Assembly (NCBI GenBank): GCA_013215145.1
Contig: JABSRP010000040.1
Location: 1 to 64,000, forward strand
Length of the DNA: 64,000 bases
Direction of reading: 5' to 3'
Origin: Pseudobacteriovorax sp.
GTDB taxonomy: Bacteria; Bdellovibrionota_B; Oligoflexia; Oligoflexales; Oligoflexaceae
The position numbers were made by a program, and so were the translations under genes. This document shows, piece by piece, positions 35,390 through 43,835 of the stretch (its first letter is position 1; every line of letters begins with the position of its first letter). Under the pieces are notes generated by a model that did no database searches, was not told the DNA's origin, and saw nothing but the letters and a program-made list of their open reading frames with translations.

Positions 35390-36250
35390 TCAGTGCACCT
35401 TGAAGATTAGCGAAGAAATTATATGAATGATTGCTACTATATACATAAAAACTGCAAAAGGCGTGTGAAATGTTCTCCAATAGCCGAACAAAATTTTATA
35501 GTAGTGCATAAAAATCATTTTTCGCTTAAGAATCGCCCATTCCCTCAATTTTAGCCTAATGGGGCGTCCGCCTCCCCAAGGGGTCTCGGGAAGCCGCAGT
35601 TGAGTGTTGATCTCACCTTTGGTAGCTCTGACAACGAACTCTAATAAACCGATATTTTTTAGTTGGGCTGCGGTAACGCCACCCGTAGCTTGGTAGAAAG
35701 CAACCGCCTTAGCTTGGTTCAGATCACCCTCGCTGAGACCTCGACTCGACATTTTAATGTAATTATCAAAACCCACTTCGTACCCCTCAAGGGCCGATTT
35801 TAACGAACTTTTTTGATGCAGTAGCTGAAGATAGAAATAACGGCCTACGATTCCACTTGCGAAGCTGATCACCATACTCCAGAAACTGATACTCACCAGT
35901 CCACTGACCTGAAAGTCACAGTGAAACAGCACCAAAGTGGGTCCCATCAATCCAAAAAATATGTGCCAGTCCAGCCAACGTTGAAGTTGACCAACCTTCT
36001 GCAAAACATGCCAGCGCTTACGGATAATGTATACGTTGGTCAGGGCCATGACGCCAAATCCCAACCAACCAAAAAAGTAAGAAACGGGACGCCCAGGCCG
36101 TGGATCAAATCGTCCGCAGTCATCGGAGAGGAAGCACTGCAACCCATCCAAGAAACCACGATGCTGATAGTACCCATGAGCTCCTAAATATTCATAAAAA
36201 AGCCAGACTGTTATGATTATCCAAACAACAGTGAGGGATTTCAAGGTCAT
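35390..36250 (-). CDS. Membrane protein with cytochrome-b-like His pairs
   Basis: This 286-residue protein has about six hydrophobic segments. Two helices carry paired His residues: WHIFFGLMGPTLVLFH and HTPFAVFMYIVAIIHII. The spacing of about 13 residues is right for binding b-type haems across a bilayer, as in cytochrome b561 or ferric reductase-like proteins. A periplasmic loop near the N-terminus has two Cys (LQCFLSDDCG). It is the first gene of the cytochrome operon and precedes the ferredoxin-flavoprotein by about 125 bases. It could move electrons across the inner membrane to the dihaem lipoprotein. The family is not identified with certainty. Confidence 0.78.
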   Translation of the reverse strand: MTLKSLTVVWIIITVWLFYEYLGAHGYYQHRGFLDGLQCFLSDDCGRFDPRPGRPVSYFFGWLGFGVMALTNVYIIRKRWHVLQKVGQLQRWLDWHIFFGLMGPTLVLFHCDFQVSGLVSISFWSMVISFASGIVGRYFYLQLLHQKSSLKSALEGYEVGFDNYIKMSSRGLSEGDLNQAKAVAFYQATGGVTAAQLKNIGLLEFVVRATKGEINTQLRLPETPWGGGRPIRLKLREWAILKRKMIFMHYYKILFGYWRTFHTPFAVFMYIVAIIHIISSLIFKVH

Positions 36251-36292
36251 AATAGATCACTCTTAGCGGTGTAATATGATTTCCTATAGTTT

Positions 36293-36302
36293 ACACTAGT
36301 GT
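36293..36302. promoter_or_regulatory. Palindrome in the divergent promoter region of the cytochrome operon
   Basis: ACACTAGTGT is a 10-bp perfect palindrome within TTTACACTAGTGTTAA. It lies in the 82-base gap between the divergent cytochrome-b-like gene and the Cys-rich gene. Its place suits a shared operator; no regulator is assigned. Confidence 0.35.
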
Positions 36303-36332
36303 TAATCCAAAGTGTATTACGAGGTAAAGAGT

Positions 36333-36731
36333 ATGAAAAGGTTGGCATTCCTTGGGCTTCTGCTATGTTTCTGCATGGGCTACGGCAGCAAAAATGAGAT
36401 TTGTAAGACAGATGAAGAAACATTATGCGCAAACACTACCGATACGGTTAAAAACTGCCTACAAAGTTCATTCGACAAAATCAAAGATGAAGCTTGTCGA
36501 AAAAAGCTCCAAGAGACTAGGGAGACTTGGCAGAAAAAGGCGGAGAGCTACTCCAAAGTAAAGCCCATCTGCGAAAAAGATGTTAAAGCCCTTTGTCCTG
36601 AAAGTATAAATTCGCCAAAAGATTTTAAAGTCTGCCTCATGATGAAGTCAGAAAAAATATCGGCCCCATGCAAAGCTGCCATGAATCAGCACATCAAAGA
36701 GCATTTGCCAGGCTTCAAATCCATCCCCTAG
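36333..36731 (+). CDS. Cysteine-rich secreted repeat protein
   Basis: From the ATG at 36333 (GAGG about eight bases upstream) the 132-residue protein has a signal peptide (RLAFLGLLLCFCMGYGS). Two repeats of about 55 residues follow, each with the pattern C-xx-D-xxx-LC ... CL ... C (ICKTDEETLCA and ICEKDVKALCP). This resembles the Cys-rich repeat of the GLG1 family found in secreted bacterial proteins. It is probably disulfide-bonded in the periplasm. It is divergent from the multihaem operon and may share its control region. Function unknown. Confidence 0.75.
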   Translation: MKRLAFLGLLLCFCMGYGSKNEICKTDEETLCANTTDTVKNCLQSSFDKIKDEACRKKLQETRETWQKKAESYSKVKPICEKDVKALCPESINSPKDFKVCLMMKSEKISAPCKAAMNQHIKEHLPGFKSIP

Positions 36732-36854
36732 CGACCCAGACTGCAACGCATCATTTTGTACAATTATTTCAGCCAGTAATAGATCTTCAACCCTTGGGGA
36801 TCTAAAGATTTCCTCGTGTTCGTCGAACAAGACCATAACGGAGATGAGGGAATT

Positions 36855-37973
36855 ATGGATTTTGATAACGAGATTAAGGTCGAGTTTTTACTAGAAGCAC
36901 GAGAGCTTCTCGAGCACGCCGAGGAATCCTTCCTTGAGTTTGAGAGAGACCCTGGTGAGCTTGTGGTCATCGATAACATTTTTCGTCTCTTCCACACTCT
37001 AAAGGGTTCGGGCTTGATGGCCGGCTTCGAGCAGTTTGGTAAATTTACCCACAGCGTAGAAAACCTCCTGACAGCGTTGAAAAACGGTTCCATCGAAGCC
37101 AACGATGAAATCTGCGAGGTGCTCATCAGCTCTAACGATATCCTCAACGACTGGGTCCGCGACCTCGAGGATAATCACGACTATATCAAACCTGAGGAAG
37201 ACATCTCTGGCATTCTGGATGCGATTGACTCCATGGCTCTTGATACACCCGAACCCGCTCCAGCAGCGCCTACGGGAGAGCTTTTTGGCTTTTTTGACGA
37301 GGAAGAGCCATCGACAACCCAGACTGATACTACACCTGCGCCGGCATCCGAACCGGCAACCCCGACAATTGCTTCGGAGGAACAGCCATCGAATGTTGTT
37401 GCATTTCAGCCTAAATCCAATGTAGCGCGCGTACTCATCGTTGACGACGAACCCGACATCAGAGAGATCATCGAGATGTTTTTGGAAGATCTGAACTTAG
37501 ATGTTTCCACCGCTTCAGATGGCACTCAGGCCTTAGAAATGATTGGAACCCTTCGTCCTGATATTATCCTTTCTGACTTGCGCATGCCGAATATGGATGG
37601 CATCAACTTTATCTCCAAAATTCGTGAGCAAGATAAAGACACCCAAGTCATTTTCATCTCCGGGGCCGCTGATCGCGATGATATTATTTCATTTATTAGA
37701 CTTGGCGCCTACGGCTTTATAGAAAAGCCTATTTCTCGCGAATTGCTAATTAACTTATTGAGTAATGCCTTATATGCCAAGCGCATGTCGGAAAATGTCA
37801 ACGTGATATCTGAGTTGAACTTTAAAATGCATATGCTCTGCTATCAGCTGCTCCGCACTAGGGACGAGGCAAAACAAACAAAACTTCATGGTCAAATCAA
37901 GCAGATGCTCGATGAAATTGCCGAAATCAATAATCAAATGAATGAGATGAAAGGCGCTTCACTGGCTAAGTAA
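36855..37973 (+). CDS. Hpt-receiver phosphorelay protein
   Basis: The 372-residue protein begins at the ATG at 36855 (GAGG six bases upstream). The N-terminal Hpt domain has its phospho-acceptor His47 in LFHTLKGSG. A Pro/Thr/Ala-rich linker (about 130-185) leads to a receiver domain with Asp241 in ILSDLRMPNMDG and Lys in FIEKPIS. A coiled-coil tail follows (residues about 310-372). There is no kinase ATPase domain, so it would relay phosphate from a separate kinase. CheA-like kinases encoded 7-15 kb away are candidate partners. An Hpt placed before a receiver in one protein without an ATPase is uncommon. Confidence 0.85.
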   Translation: MDFDNEIKVEFLLEARELLEHAEESFLEFERDPGELVVIDNIFRLFHTLKGSGLMAGFEQFGKFTHSVENLLTALKNGSIEANDEICEVLISSNDILNDWVRDLEDNHDYIKPEEDISGILDAIDSMALDTPEPAPAAPTGELFGFFDEEEPSTTQTDTTPAPASEPATPTIASEEQPSNVVAFQPKSNVARVLIVDDEPDIREIIEMFLEDLNLDVSTASDGTQALEMIGTLRPDIILSDLRMPNMDGINFISKIREQDKDTQVIFISGAADRDDIISFIRLGAYGFIEKPISRELLINLLSNALYAKRMSENVNVISELNFKMHMLCYQLLRTRDEAKQTKLHGQIKQMLDEIAEINNQMNEMKGASLAK

Positions 37974-37975
37974 CC

Positions 37976-39112
37976 CTAATCATCGTCCAAAACTAGGGCT
38001 ATCATCCAAATAAAATCTACTCCAGCGTACTGCATATAGCAAAAAGAGTGGTGGGCTTCTGGTTGATATTCAACGGAATCTCTTTGCCAAAGATAGTCAG
38101 CTTTACGATCGCAGTTTTGCGGAAGCCTCGTGGCTGGAAATTGCTTCATACTAAGCAGGTTTGTTAACAGGCCCGCCTTATCGGAATCACTCAAGGGACC
38201 TCTTACTCTCAACGCCAGCCATTGAAAAAACAGATTTTTTTCGTCGAGACGAACCAGTGCATCAGCGGCCAGTCTCAAACGTTTTTGCTGAGAAGCCAAC
38301 GTACTTTGCCAGCCAAGTACTTCATCGAGTCCCTGGCTAGCAGATCGAGGAATAATTCCCTCTTTCATCATTTCTAATTCCATCCAAATTCTAAGCCCCA
38401 AAAGATGAGATGGGAAACCTTTTTTCAGATTCAGTCGATCGAATTCCACTGTAGAAAATGCATATCTTACAGAGTTTGGCATCTGACTTTCATCGATTTG
38501 AGCATACAAGGCCATATTCCGAATTAGCTCTCCTACTCCTGGGCTAAGCTTGCTAACATGAAAGGCTCCGGATCCAATATAGCCATCATTTTCTTCGATA
38601 TATTCCAGTAAATCCTCCAATCTTTGGCGAGCTTCTGGAGGTTGTTGAGTCAAACCAGCGAGCAGACCCACAATCATATCCCGCGATGTAGGTCTCCTCC
38701 TACACTTAGGATGCCGAAACCAGCGCCCATTCGATTGACTAGACATCAGAGCAGTCCAGGCTTCATGAGCGGCCTCTTTAAACCCAAGTTTGTTGAGCGC
38801 AACAAATCGTAAGGAAGAGAAAAGTAGACTATCACACTCACCATCCACGGGAGACCCCCCATCTTCAACCAAATGCAAATTCACAACCATCCCGTGATAT
38901 AGATGCTGTGACTTCAGCGCATTTTCATAAAGTATGACTCTACGTAAGGCGGCCTCCCGCAGAAGGGGTAATCGAGATGACGAGGTATCCTGAGCAAAGT
39001 CGAGCAGGCGCAACGGCTTTGACGCAAGCTCTAAGTGCGATTGTACTATTTTTCCTAGGAAAAACCCAAGAATTGACATAAACAAGCAAAAAATGATTAT
39101 CGATGCTTTCAA
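37976..39112 (-). CDS. Membrane-anchored helical-repeat protein, unknown
   Basis: The 378-residue protein has one N-terminal transmembrane segment (IIIFCLFMSILGFFLGKIV, about 4-22) and a large periplasmic part rich in helices. Its length and Leu/Arg pattern suggest TPR/HEAT-like repeats. Four Cys residues in the second half may form disulfides. The TTG at 39112 is supported by AAGGGGG five bases upstream. It converges on the Hpt-receiver gene with two bases between stop codons. No family is recognised. Confidence 0.6.
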   Translation of the reverse strand: MKASIIIFCLFMSILGFFLGKIVQSHLELASKPLRLLDFAQDTSSSRLPLLREAALRRVILYENALKSQHLYHGMVVNLHLVEDGGSPVDGECDSLLFSSLRFVALNKLGFKEAAHEAWTALMSSQSNGRWFRHPKCRRRPTSRDMIVGLLAGLTQQPPEARQRLEDLLEYIEENDGYIGSGAFHVSKLSPGVGELIRNMALYAQIDESQMPNSVRYAFSTVEFDRLNLKKGFPSHLLGLRIWMELEMMKEGIIPRSASQGLDEVLGWQSTLASQQKRLRLAADALVRLDEKNLFFQWLALRVRGPLSDSDKAGLLTNLLSMKQFPATRLPQNCDRKADYLWQRDSVEYQPEAHHSFCYMQYAGVDFIWMIALVLDDD

Positions 39113-39318
39113 TAGCGCCCCCTTAGGAGACTATCGGTAATTTTACTCATTTACCTTAGCAATTTCAGGTATTTAAGCGTGCGTTTAATAAAGCTTGATT
39201 CCCGCATGAGCTTGACGGCACCCAACACCAGATATCGGCAAAAAATAAAATTACTACCCGTAAGCCTTGGCTTCATATAAGGTGTGAGCCCAGAAGCAAT
39301 GTGGTAGGAGATAAATAA

Positions 39319-41031
39319 TTGGAACAAAGTCATTATCGCGAGGTGACAGTTGCTGCGGTGCTGTTAGGCATCGTTCAAGGAATCATCTTGAACCTAGCTT
39401 TTGTATATGCCGCGTTAAAGCTGGGTTTTTCCATTGGCGGATCAACTGTTGCCGCAATTATGGGTTACGCCTTGCTAAAGGGCGTCCTCAAAAAAGGAAC
39501 CAGTATTGAAAACAATATAAATCAAACGATTGCGTCGGGTATCAATACGGCAGGTACAGGTGTTGTTTTTACATTTCCGGCTGTCTTTATGCTATCGTCG
39601 CATATGAATCTCGATATTGATATTATTCCCTATATGATTGCCGCTGCCGCAGGCTCAGTCTTGGGTGTCGTCTTTATCATCCCCCTCCGAAAACAGATGA
39701 TTGATATCGACCGGCTAAGGTTCCCTTCTGGGGTTGCTGTGACAACTATCATACGTTCTGGCAGTTCAGGATTCTCTAAGGCCAAACTACTAGGAATTGG
39801 TTTTATCATCAGCGCAGCCTGGAAACTTCTGCTTGCATCTCACCTATTAGATATCCCTGGTGTCTTGGAACACGAAGAATTCAATTTCGGCTTCTCAATA
39901 ATCCCAGACTATCTATATCCCGTGCTCTATCTATCATTAATGAATATTGCAGCAGGTCTCTTAGCCGGAAAAGGCGGTATCCCTTTCTTCATGGGTGGGG
40001 CTGCAGCTTGGTGGATTGTTTCACCGTCCATAGTTGCTCTCGACTGGGTTAACGCCGAGCAAGCACAGCCTGTAATTTATTCATCAATGCTTAGACCCCT
40101 GGGTATCGGTGCATTGATTGGTGGAGCGATCATCGGCGTAATTATGACGTTCCCCGCGATAAAAGCAGCCATCACGTCCGTTATCCAAGCGGGCAAAAAT
40201 AAAGTCAGTAGCGACGAACTTTCCGGTAAGGTTATGGGAATCGGGATCGGATTGGCTTTATTACTCCTTGGTCTCGCCGCCTATTCCTCTCAATCGGTCT
40301 CCATAGGCCAGACCATATTGATATCTTTCGTAGGAGTGATCTGGCTGGCACTGGCAGCATTGATTGTGGCTCAAGCAACAGGCATGACGGACATTTCCCC
40401 TATGTCTGGGATGGCACTCATTACCGTTACAATCGTGATGTTTATTCTGGATAAAAACGTGAGTGTCTCAATGATAATTGCTGTCGCTGTCTGTGTTGCA
40501 ATTGGTCAAGCTGCTGACATGATGCAAGATCTCAAAACTGGGTTTATGCTGGGAGGCTCACCGGCAAAGCAGCAAATGGTGCAGTTTGGTGTCACTTGGC
40601 TAGGAGGGATTGTCTCAGTTGTTGCTATTTACATTCTATGGAAAGCAGGACCTGGGGGAACCGGAGGGTTTGGTGAAGGGACCAGCCTTCCAGCCCCTCA
40701 AGCTGGGGTTTTGTTAGGGATTGTAGAGGGTCTGAGTACTGGCAATATACCCATAGACAAGTATGTGTTAGGTGGGATTATCGGAGCAATTCTTGGATTT
40801 GCACCGGTCTCAGGTATAGGTGTCATGGTTGGTCTCGGAATGTATCTGCCTTTTTCAATCACTCTTGCTTATGGTTTGGGTTGCCTCTTACAGATTCTCT
40901 TCGAAAAAATCAAAGGAAAGCATTTTTGCGCTCATAAACTAGTTCCCTTCGCTGCTGGACTTATCATAGGTGAAGCCATCATGGGGATAGGCTTCGCGTT
41001 CTATCAAATATTATCCAGCGGAGGGTTTTAA
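39319..41031 (+). CDS. OPT family oligopeptide/metal-complex transporter
   Basis: The 570-residue protein has about 14-16 hydrophobic segments and the features of the OPT superfamily. These are LKLGFSIGGSTVAAIMGYALLKG near residues 32-54 and DRLRFPSGVAVTTIIRSG near 130-147. Such proteins import oligopeptides or metal-siderophore complexes with protons. The TTG at 39319 is the start: AGGAG lies eight bases upstream and no ATG gives a full first helix. One base separates it from the following small membrane protein gene, so they are co-expressed. Confidence 0.85.
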   Translation: MEQSHYREVTVAAVLLGIVQGIILNLAFVYAALKLGFSIGGSTVAAIMGYALLKGVLKKGTSIENNINQTIASGINTAGTGVVFTFPAVFMLSSHMNLDIDIIPYMIAAAAGSVLGVVFIIPLRKQMIDIDRLRFPSGVAVTTIIRSGSSGFSKAKLLGIGFIISAAWKLLLASHLLDIPGVLEHEEFNFGFSIIPDYLYPVLYLSLMNIAAGLLAGKGGIPFFMGGAAAWWIVSPSIVALDWVNAEQAQPVIYSSMLRPLGIGALIGGAIIGVIMTFPAIKAAITSVIQAGKNKVSSDELSGKVMGIGIGLALLLLGLAAYSSQSVSIGQTILISFVGVIWLALAALIVAQATGMTDISPMSGMALITVTIVMFILDKNVSVSMIIAVAVCVAIGQAADMMQDLKTGFMLGGSPAKQQMVQFGVTWLGGIVSVVAIYILWKAGPGGTGGFGEGTSLPAPQAGVLLGIVEGLSTGNIPIDKYVLGGIIGAILGFAPVSGIGVMVGLGMYLPFSITLAYGLGCLLQILFEKIKGKHFCAHKLVPFAAGLIIGEAIMGIGFAFYQILSSGGF

Positions 41032-41032
41032 A

Positions 41033-41569
41033 ATGATAAGGCTCCTAAGCATTATTGGTTTTCTCACATGCTTAGCTGTAGGGATGATCCTTGCTTCGAA
41101 AATACCAGTGGAAGGCACAACGTATCCTGATAGCACAGTACCATTTGCTGTAGTAGTAGCGACATCTATTGTGTTTCTAATTCTATGGAGAAAAAGCGAA
41201 CAATCGTCGGATTATTCCGCGGAACAAGGAAGCTTGAACTCTAATCAAGTCAAACATATTTTAAAGACGAGTATTAACACCCTCGAAACCATTCATCAAA
41301 AGGGAATCGATAACGCAACACTCACGAGATTAGAAACTATATCTTTAGATATAGCAAAGATTATCGACTCCCGAATTAGTATCCAAAAAGACTTGGGATT
41401 AGAAAGCGTTTCGATGCTTTTCTGTGACTTAGCGTATTCTGAGCGATCTATCAATCGTGGGGTTTCTATGTTGCTCGACGGTTACGAAAATAAGAATGAA
41501 ATAAGTGAACTAATAAGAAAGGCAGCGCTGCAATTAAAATACACCTGCGAGGGAATGAACTCTAATTAA
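41033..41569 (+). CDS. Small membrane protein co-transcribed with the OPT transporter
   Basis: This 178-residue protein has two N-terminal transmembrane segments (about 3-23 and 36-53). A cytoplasmic, mostly helical domain of about 120 residues follows. It starts one base after the OPT transporter stop and so is probably an accessory subunit or regulator of it. Its end overlaps the convergent STAS-like gene by four bases. No family is recognised. Confidence 0.65.
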   Translation: MIRLLSIIGFLTCLAVGMILASKIPVEGTTYPDSTVPFAVVVATSIVFLILWRKSEQSSDYSAEQGSLNSNQVKHILKTSINTLETIHQKGIDNATLTRLETISLDIAKIIDSRISIQKDLGLESVSMLFCDLAYSERSINRGVSMLLDGYENKNEISELIRKAALQLKYTCEGMNSN

Positions 41570-42948
41570 AATAAAAGAACATCTCCCGGTGGATGTTTTT
41601 CCGTTTCAGTCTCAGCTGCTTTCGGAATAAAAAACTCACAAGAGTATTTTTCCTGATCTGTGACTAGAGTTTTGTTGACTAGTTCGAAAACCTTGGTTCG
41701 GATGGAAACCCAATCATCAACTTGATCTCCAGAGAAGTGTTCCTTAATGGCCTCTGCCTCCGAAAAACGGTGTTCGAGAATTTGCCTTAGTAAATCGAAA
41801 CCTTGAAGTAAAATAACTGCATCTGAGATTGCAGAATCGATAGAATCCACATGCTCCATGAAACACTCTTTGGTATCCACCCAACTATCCTCAGATAGGG
41901 GGTCCATTATCTCTAGAATTTCTCGAAACTCTTCAAGTTTTTCCGGTGTTACTGATTCCTCGGCAATAGAATCCACAATCTTTTTCAAGTTCCCTACAAT
42001 CGATAGTGTGGAAATTTGCATCCCAGTATCAGCACCAATTTCCTCTACATTCGGTAAAATCGGTTGAAGCGATAAGGTGTTGTTACAGAATGCTCCGACC
42101 ATATCGTATAACAATTTACCCTCTTGAAAGTCTTTTTTGCCAGCAAGCAGCTGCATATGTAGGAGTAGATTTCTGCTTTCTTCAGTGGAAGTTTCCATGG
42201 CGGTTGAAAGAGTCTTGCAGCCGTCCCCAAGGAATTTGACGATGCCATCAATGATTGAAGCCGTGCATTCTTTGTAGTCAGGCACTAGTGCTCGAATAGC
42301 GTCCTCAGACTGTCTTACACCAAGCTCGATTTCAGTAAGTATTGATTTCAAGGTGGCGTTCAACGAGTCTACAAGATCTAACGCTAAAAGACCTGTGGTA
42401 TTCGTGAAGTTACAGTAGTCATACCAGAAATCGAACTGTTCGTAATTTTCCTGATACCATTGTCCCTGAGCAGCCAAGGCACTGGACTCGTGCTGACGAA
42501 ATTTATCTGGGCAAATGAAATGCTCTCGTCCAACAATTTCCTCTGTAGGGTTTACTTTAAGGAAGGCGTCGGAACTTGCGTTAGAAAGGAGACGCAGATC
42601 CTGTGTAGACAAGAAGACATTCTTAATTTCAAGACTCTCGACTTCAACGATGCTTAGCTCAACTTGATCCAAACTATACTTACCCTCAGGGTCGGGCATC
42701 AAGCGAAGGTAGTTGAAGATGTGGTTAGGAATATTCGTAAGTTTGACTGGTTCTTTGAGATCGCGGAGATATTGATCGAATTTGATGATTCCATTCCAGC
42801 TCGCACTCAGCAGTTGTCCGCAGTCGAGATCGGTTGTTCCTTCCAACATTTCGTCGATAACACGAAAGTTTGTCGTGTCAGTGATCACGCCATGTAGTTG
42901 AACAACGTGCCCAGCCTTGTGGACTCTGAATCTGTTGGAAATGGACAC
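41566..42948 (-). CDS. STAS-like N-terminal domain protein of a phosphorelay cluster
   Basis: The 460-residue cytoplasmic protein begins with about 110 residues (VVQLHGVITDTTNFRVIDEM through LTNIPNHIFNYLRLM) that look like a STAS/anti-sigma-antagonist fold. No Ser/Thr phospho-site is certain. The rest is helical and acidic, about 350 residues, with no recognised domain. The GTG at 42948 has GGGG six bases upstream. It is divergent from the CheX-like/CheA-like operon and may be one of its regulators or targets. The STAS call is from pattern and is tentative. Confidence 0.6.
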   Translation of the reverse strand: MSISNRFRVHKAGHVVQLHGVITDTTNFRVIDEMLEGTTDLDCGQLLSASWNGIIKFDQYLRDLKEPVKLTNIPNHIFNYLRLMPDPEGKYSLDQVELSIVEVESLEIKNVFLSTQDLRLLSNASSDAFLKVNPTEEIVGREHFICPDKFRQHESSALAAQGQWYQENYEQFDFWYDYCNFTNTTGLLALDLVDSLNATLKSILTEIELGVRQSEDAIRALVPDYKECTASIIDGIVKFLGDGCKTLSTAMETSTEESRNLLLHMQLLAGKKDFQEGKLLYDMVGAFCNNTLSLQPILPNVEEIGADTGMQISTLSIVGNLKKIVDSIAEESVTPEKLEEFREILEIMDPLSEDSWVDTKECFMEHVDSIDSAISDAVILLQGFDLLRQILEHRFSEAEAIKEHFSGDQVDDWVSIRTKVFELVNKTLVTDQEKYSCEFFIPKAAETETEKHPPGDVLLF

Positions 42949-43241
42949 AACTCACCCCGCTCTCTAAGCATTCGCCATATATCGATGCCTATCGGTAAGG
43001 AGCGTGACCTCCTAACCAAATTTAGAAAAAAAATTATAAACGCCTGGAATAATAAAATTTTTTAGAGAAGCAGGATTTCTAAAATTTCGCTTTCCATCGA
43101 AAATAAACTAGTGTTCAACAGATTTTCTGGCTGATCGTGTGATTAATTGGACAAATTGTAATTCCGAACTAAAGTTTTTTGTCGGCAACCGATACCGAAC
43201 TATCTAATGTCGGCTACTATTTTTTAGTTGGGATGTTGCAC

Positions 43242-43835
43242 ATGACTGAAGCGCAAGACATCAGCGAACTCGAGCAGAATGAGTCCGCAGCAAAAGAGCT
43301 GAAGAAGCTCATAAGAGCTAAAGTTGAGTCCACAATTGTAAAGTCCGCAAGGCTAGAGGATTCCAAAATTATCGAGGTAGAGAATTTGGACGACTACGTG
43401 TACGGGCACTGGATGGCATTCATCCTCATCTCAGGATCTTCGGTACGAACTATGCTCAAAGTCCACTTCAACGGAAGTACGGCAAGGGCTATGCTTGGTA
43501 CCAAAGTTAGACGAGTAAAAGATCCGAAAGCTCTAGAAAGAATGGCCATGGATTTCATGAAGGAGCAGTGCAACTTAATGGCGGGAGCTTTGAAAACCGC
43601 TTTTAACAGCGCTCAAATAATCACAGGACTCTCCATACCACTCGTGACACGGGGATTCGATGAGGCGGTGTTTTCTGACAAAGTTGATCACAGCAAAATC
43701 AATGATGTTTGGAAGCTTTCTTGGCCGGATGGTGAGATCGTGTGTTCCTCAGTCACCGAGGTCCTGCAGTGGGGAGACTTCTCCTCTTATGTTTACGAGG
43801 AAGAAGAAGAAGAAGAAGATGGAGTATTCTTATGA
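43242..43835 (+). CDS. CheX-like phosphatase
   Basis: From the ATG at 43242 (GGGA about eight bases upstream) the 197-residue protein has a CheC/CheX-like core. The helix FMKEQCNLMAGALKTA contains the ExxN arrangement that forms the active site of CheX/CheC, which dephosphorylate CheY-P. Strands before and after fit the fold. The C-terminus is a run of seven Glu residues encoded by a GAA repeat. The TTG at 43179 would add 21 residues without a ribosome binding site. It overlaps the CheA-like kinase gene by four bases, with a CheY gene two genes down: a likely kinase-regulator-phosphatase unit. Confidence 0.78.
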   Translation: MTEAQDISELEQNESAAKELKKLIRAKVESTIVKSARLEDSKIIEVENLDDYVYGHWMAFILISGSSVRTMLKVHFNGSTARAMLGTKVRRVKDPKALERMAMDFMKEQCNLMAGALKTAFNSAQIITGLSIPLVTRGFDEAVFSDKVDHSKINDVWKLSWPDGEIVCSSVTEVLQWGDFSSYVYEEEEEEEDGVFL

